Assembly: GCF_022870905.1 (NCBI RefSeq)
Contig: NZ_CP091510.1
Coordinates: 682,001 to 746,000, forward strand
Direction: 5' to 3'
DNA length: 64,000 nt
DNA from: Neisseria arctica
Lineage (GTDB): Bacteria; Pseudomonadota; Gammaproteobacteria; Burkholderiales; Neisseriaceae
Shown: positions 62,353 through 64,000 of the stretch, piece by piece
Layout of the letters: every line of letters begins with the position of its first letter
How positions within the stretch are numbered: the first letter of the stretch is position 1
Notes under the pieces: model-generated
Database searches by the model: none
What the model saw: only the letters and a program-made list of their open reading frames with translations
What the model was told of the DNA's origin: nothing
Made by a program: the position numbers and the translations under genes

Positions 62353-64000
62353 GTGGGGAATACCGTTAAAAACTTATTGGTCTGGCTGGTTTTGGCCGTG
62401 TGTTTGATGGCAGCATTCAATGCCATCACCGACAAACAGGAAAACAAACAGCAGATCGAATACTCGCAATTTATCGAACAAGTTAATAAAGGTGAAGTAG
62501 CCAGTGTCAATATCGAAGGTTCGGTAGTTAGCGGCTATATGATCAAAGGCGAGCGTACCGACAATACGCCTTTCTTTACCAATGCTCCGTTGGATGACAA
62601 TCTTGTTCCTACGCTTTTAGAGAAAAAAGTGCGTGTGCAGGTAACGCCGGAAGAAAAGCCGAGCATGTTTACTAGCGTGCTATTTAGCTTGCTGCCTGTA
62701 TTGCTGCTGATCGGCGCATGGTTTTATTTTATGCGCATGCAAAGCGGCGGTGGCGGCAAGGGCGGAGCTTTTTCATTCGGCAAGAGCCGCGCCAAGTTGC
62801 TGGATAAAGACAACAATAAGGTAACTTTTGCAGACGTGGCAGGTTGCGATGAGGCTAAAGAGGAGGTGCAGGAAATTGTTGATTACCTAAAAGCACCCAA
62901 CCGTTACCAAAGTTTGGGCGGACGTGTGCCAAGAGGCATTTTGCTGGCTGGTAGCCCGGGTACCGGTAAAACTTTGCTGGCCAAGGCGATTGCAGGCGAA
63001 GCGCAAGTACCGTTTTTCAGCATTTCGGGCTCGGATTTCGTAGAAATGTTTGTCGGCGTGGGTGCCAGCCGTGTACGCGATATGTTTGAGCAGGCCAAGA
63101 AGAATGCGCCGTGTATTATCTTTATTGATGAAATCGATGCGGTAGGCCGTCAGCGCGGAGCAGGCTTGGGCGGTGGTAATGACGAGCGTGAACAAACCTT
63201 GAACCAACTGCTGGTTGAAATGGATGGTTTCGAAAGTAATCAAACTGTTATTGTGATTGCTGCTACCAACCGTCCGGATGTGTTGGATCCGGCGTTGCAA
63301 CGTCCCGGACGTTTTGACCGCCAAGTAGTTGTGCCGTTGCCGGATATTCGCGGACGTGAGCAGATTTTGAAAGTGCATGCGAAAAAAGTACCGCTAGATG
63401 AATCTGTGGATTTAAAAACTTTGGCAAAAGGTACCCCGGGTTTTTCAGGTGCGGATTTGGCCAACTTAGTGAATGAAGCCGCCTTATTTGCAGGCCGTCG
63501 CAATAAAATCAAAGTAGACCAAAGCGACTTTGAAGATGCTAAAGACAAAATCTATATGGGGCCGGAGCGCCGTTCGATGGTGATGCACGAAGATGAGAAG
63601 CGGGCCACTGCTTATCATGAGGCAGGTCATGCCATCGTAGCTGAAACATTGGAAGGAACGGATCCTGTTCATAAAGTTACCATTATGCCGCGTGGTCGTG
63701 CTTTAGGTTTGACTTGGCAGTTACCTGAACGTGACCGCATCAGTCTATATAAAGATCAAATGCTGAATCAGATTTCGATTCTGTTCGGCGGTCGTATTGC
63801 CGAAGATATTTATGTAGGCCGTATTTCGACAGGGGCTTCTAACGATTTTGAGCGTGCTACTCAGATTGCGCGTGATATGGTTACCCGTTACGGTATGTCG
63901 GAAAAAATGGGGCCGATGGTGTATGGCGAGAACGAAAGCGAAGTATTTTTGGGTCGTTCGGTAACTCATTCGCAAAATATCTCCGAGCGGACTATGCGCC
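62353..64000 (+). CDS. ftsH: ATP-dependent zinc metalloprotease FtsH, partial at window end
   Basis: An open frame of about 549 residues runs off the window. It has an N-terminal helix ([16 protein letters not shown]), a periplasmic domain and second helix ([19 protein letters not shown]). The AAA+ domain has Walker [10 protein letters not shown] and Walker [10 protein letters not shown], plus the SRH with [20 protein letters not shown]. The zinc site HEAGH is visible near residue 423. The GTG at 62353 (GGAG 9 bases upstream) gives M-GNTVKN, the usual neisserial N-terminus; the ATG at 62338 is the alternative. FtsH degrades membrane and regulatory proteins. Confidence 0.95.
   Translation, partial: MGNTVKNLLVWLVLAVCLMAAFNAITDKQENKQQIEYSQFIEQVNKGEVASVNIEGSVVSGYMIKGERTDNTPFFTNAPLDDNLVPTLLEKKVRVQVTPEEKPSMFTSVLFSLLPVLLLIGAWFYFMRMQSGGGGKGGAFSFGKSRAKLLDKDNNKVTFADVAGCDEAKEEVQEIVDYLKAPNRYQSLGGRVPRGILLAGSPGTGKTLLAKAIAGEAQVPFFSISGSDFVEMFVGVGASRVRDMFEQAKKNAPCIIFIDEIDAVGRQRGAGLGGGNDEREQTLNQLLVEMDGFESNQTVIVIAATNRPDVLDPALQRPGRFDRQVVVPLPDIRGREQILKVHAKKVPLDESVDLKTLAKGTPGFSGADLANLVNEAALFAGRRNKIKVDQSDFEDAKDKIYMGPERRSMVMHEDEKRATAYHEAGHAIVAETLEGTDPVHKVTIMPRGRALGLTWQLPERDRISLYKDQMLNQISILFGGRIAEDIYVGRISTGASNDFERATQIARDMVTRYGMSEKMGPMVYGENESEVFLGRSVTHSQNISERTMR

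Noticed and set aside
1-64000. CRISPR array
   Set aside because: The many repeats are DUS copies and their inverted pairs, scattered and not regularly spaced with unique spacers.

Overview
The window is a chromosomal segment of a Neisseria-type betaproteobacterium. The 10-base core of the Neisseriaceae DNA uptake sequence (GCCGTCTGAA) occurs dozens of times, in both the AG- (AGGCCGTCTGAA) and AT- (ATGCCGTCTGAA) 12-mer dialects, often as inverted pairs that act as terminators. Gene content agrees: a GNA1162-type lipoprotein cluster, Slam (DUF560) outer-membrane proteins, TbpAB-like receptors and an IS1595/IS1016-type element. The species cannot be named from sequence alone; the AT-rich base composition and mixed dialect suggest a commensal or animal-associated Neisseria rather than N. 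meningitidis or N. gonorrhoeae.

Layout. 1-1030: arsenic operon on the minus strand (arsR, DUF6428, arsC cut by the window edge) behind a 40-bp palindromic operator. 1.1-7.5 kb: PIG-L deacetylase, an unlisted 44-aa membrane peptide, a YeeE/DUF6691 sulfur transporter pair, a small lipoprotein, a TraB/GumN protein and tRNA hydroxylase TrhP. 7.6-15.7 kb: host iron-protein acquisition locus, a TbpB-like bilobed surface lipoprotein and TbpA-like TonB receptor behind a perfect 50-bp palindrome (probable Fur operator), followed by two consecutive Slam lipoprotein exporters. 15.7-19.4 kb: 5-oxoprolinase operon pxpB-pxpC-pxpA with an Nramp-like transporter. 19.7-28.6 kb: DUF2062 protein, CbiM-like permease, single-TM FtsK, RecB. 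28.9-30.6 kb: CsgG/DUF4810/DUF799 lipoprotein operon. 30.7-36.5 kb: DedA, hda-HAD, cutA, panD, DUF815 ATPase, YbiT ABC-F.

36.6-39.1 kb: a four-gene, AT-rich, DUS-free minus-strand cluster that I consider the most novel item: two small secreted proteins sharing a Gly/Ala/Ser/Thr-rich repeat, a second CsgG/HfaB-like secretion lipoprotein, and a periplasmic coiled-coil protein. It looks like a curli- or holdfast-anchor-like (Hfa-like) nucleation or secretion system without recognisable CsgE/CsgF.

39.3-50.9 kb: radC, uraA, acuI, cysH (APS-reductase type), a periplasmic coiled-coil protein whose upstream region is interrupted by a complete IS1595-family element with an 8-bp target duplication, cysG, an SbmA/YddA-type ABC protein divergent from a siderophore-type TonB receptor. 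51.1-64 kb: nnrD, cytochrome b561, purM, AI-2E transporter, YajR-like MFS, ssb, a broken type I methyltransferase (hsdM) remnant, chorismate mutase, greA behind a promoter plus leader terminator, DUF4149, yhbY, rlmE and ftsH (cut by the window end). No tRNA, rRNA or CRISPR array was seen.
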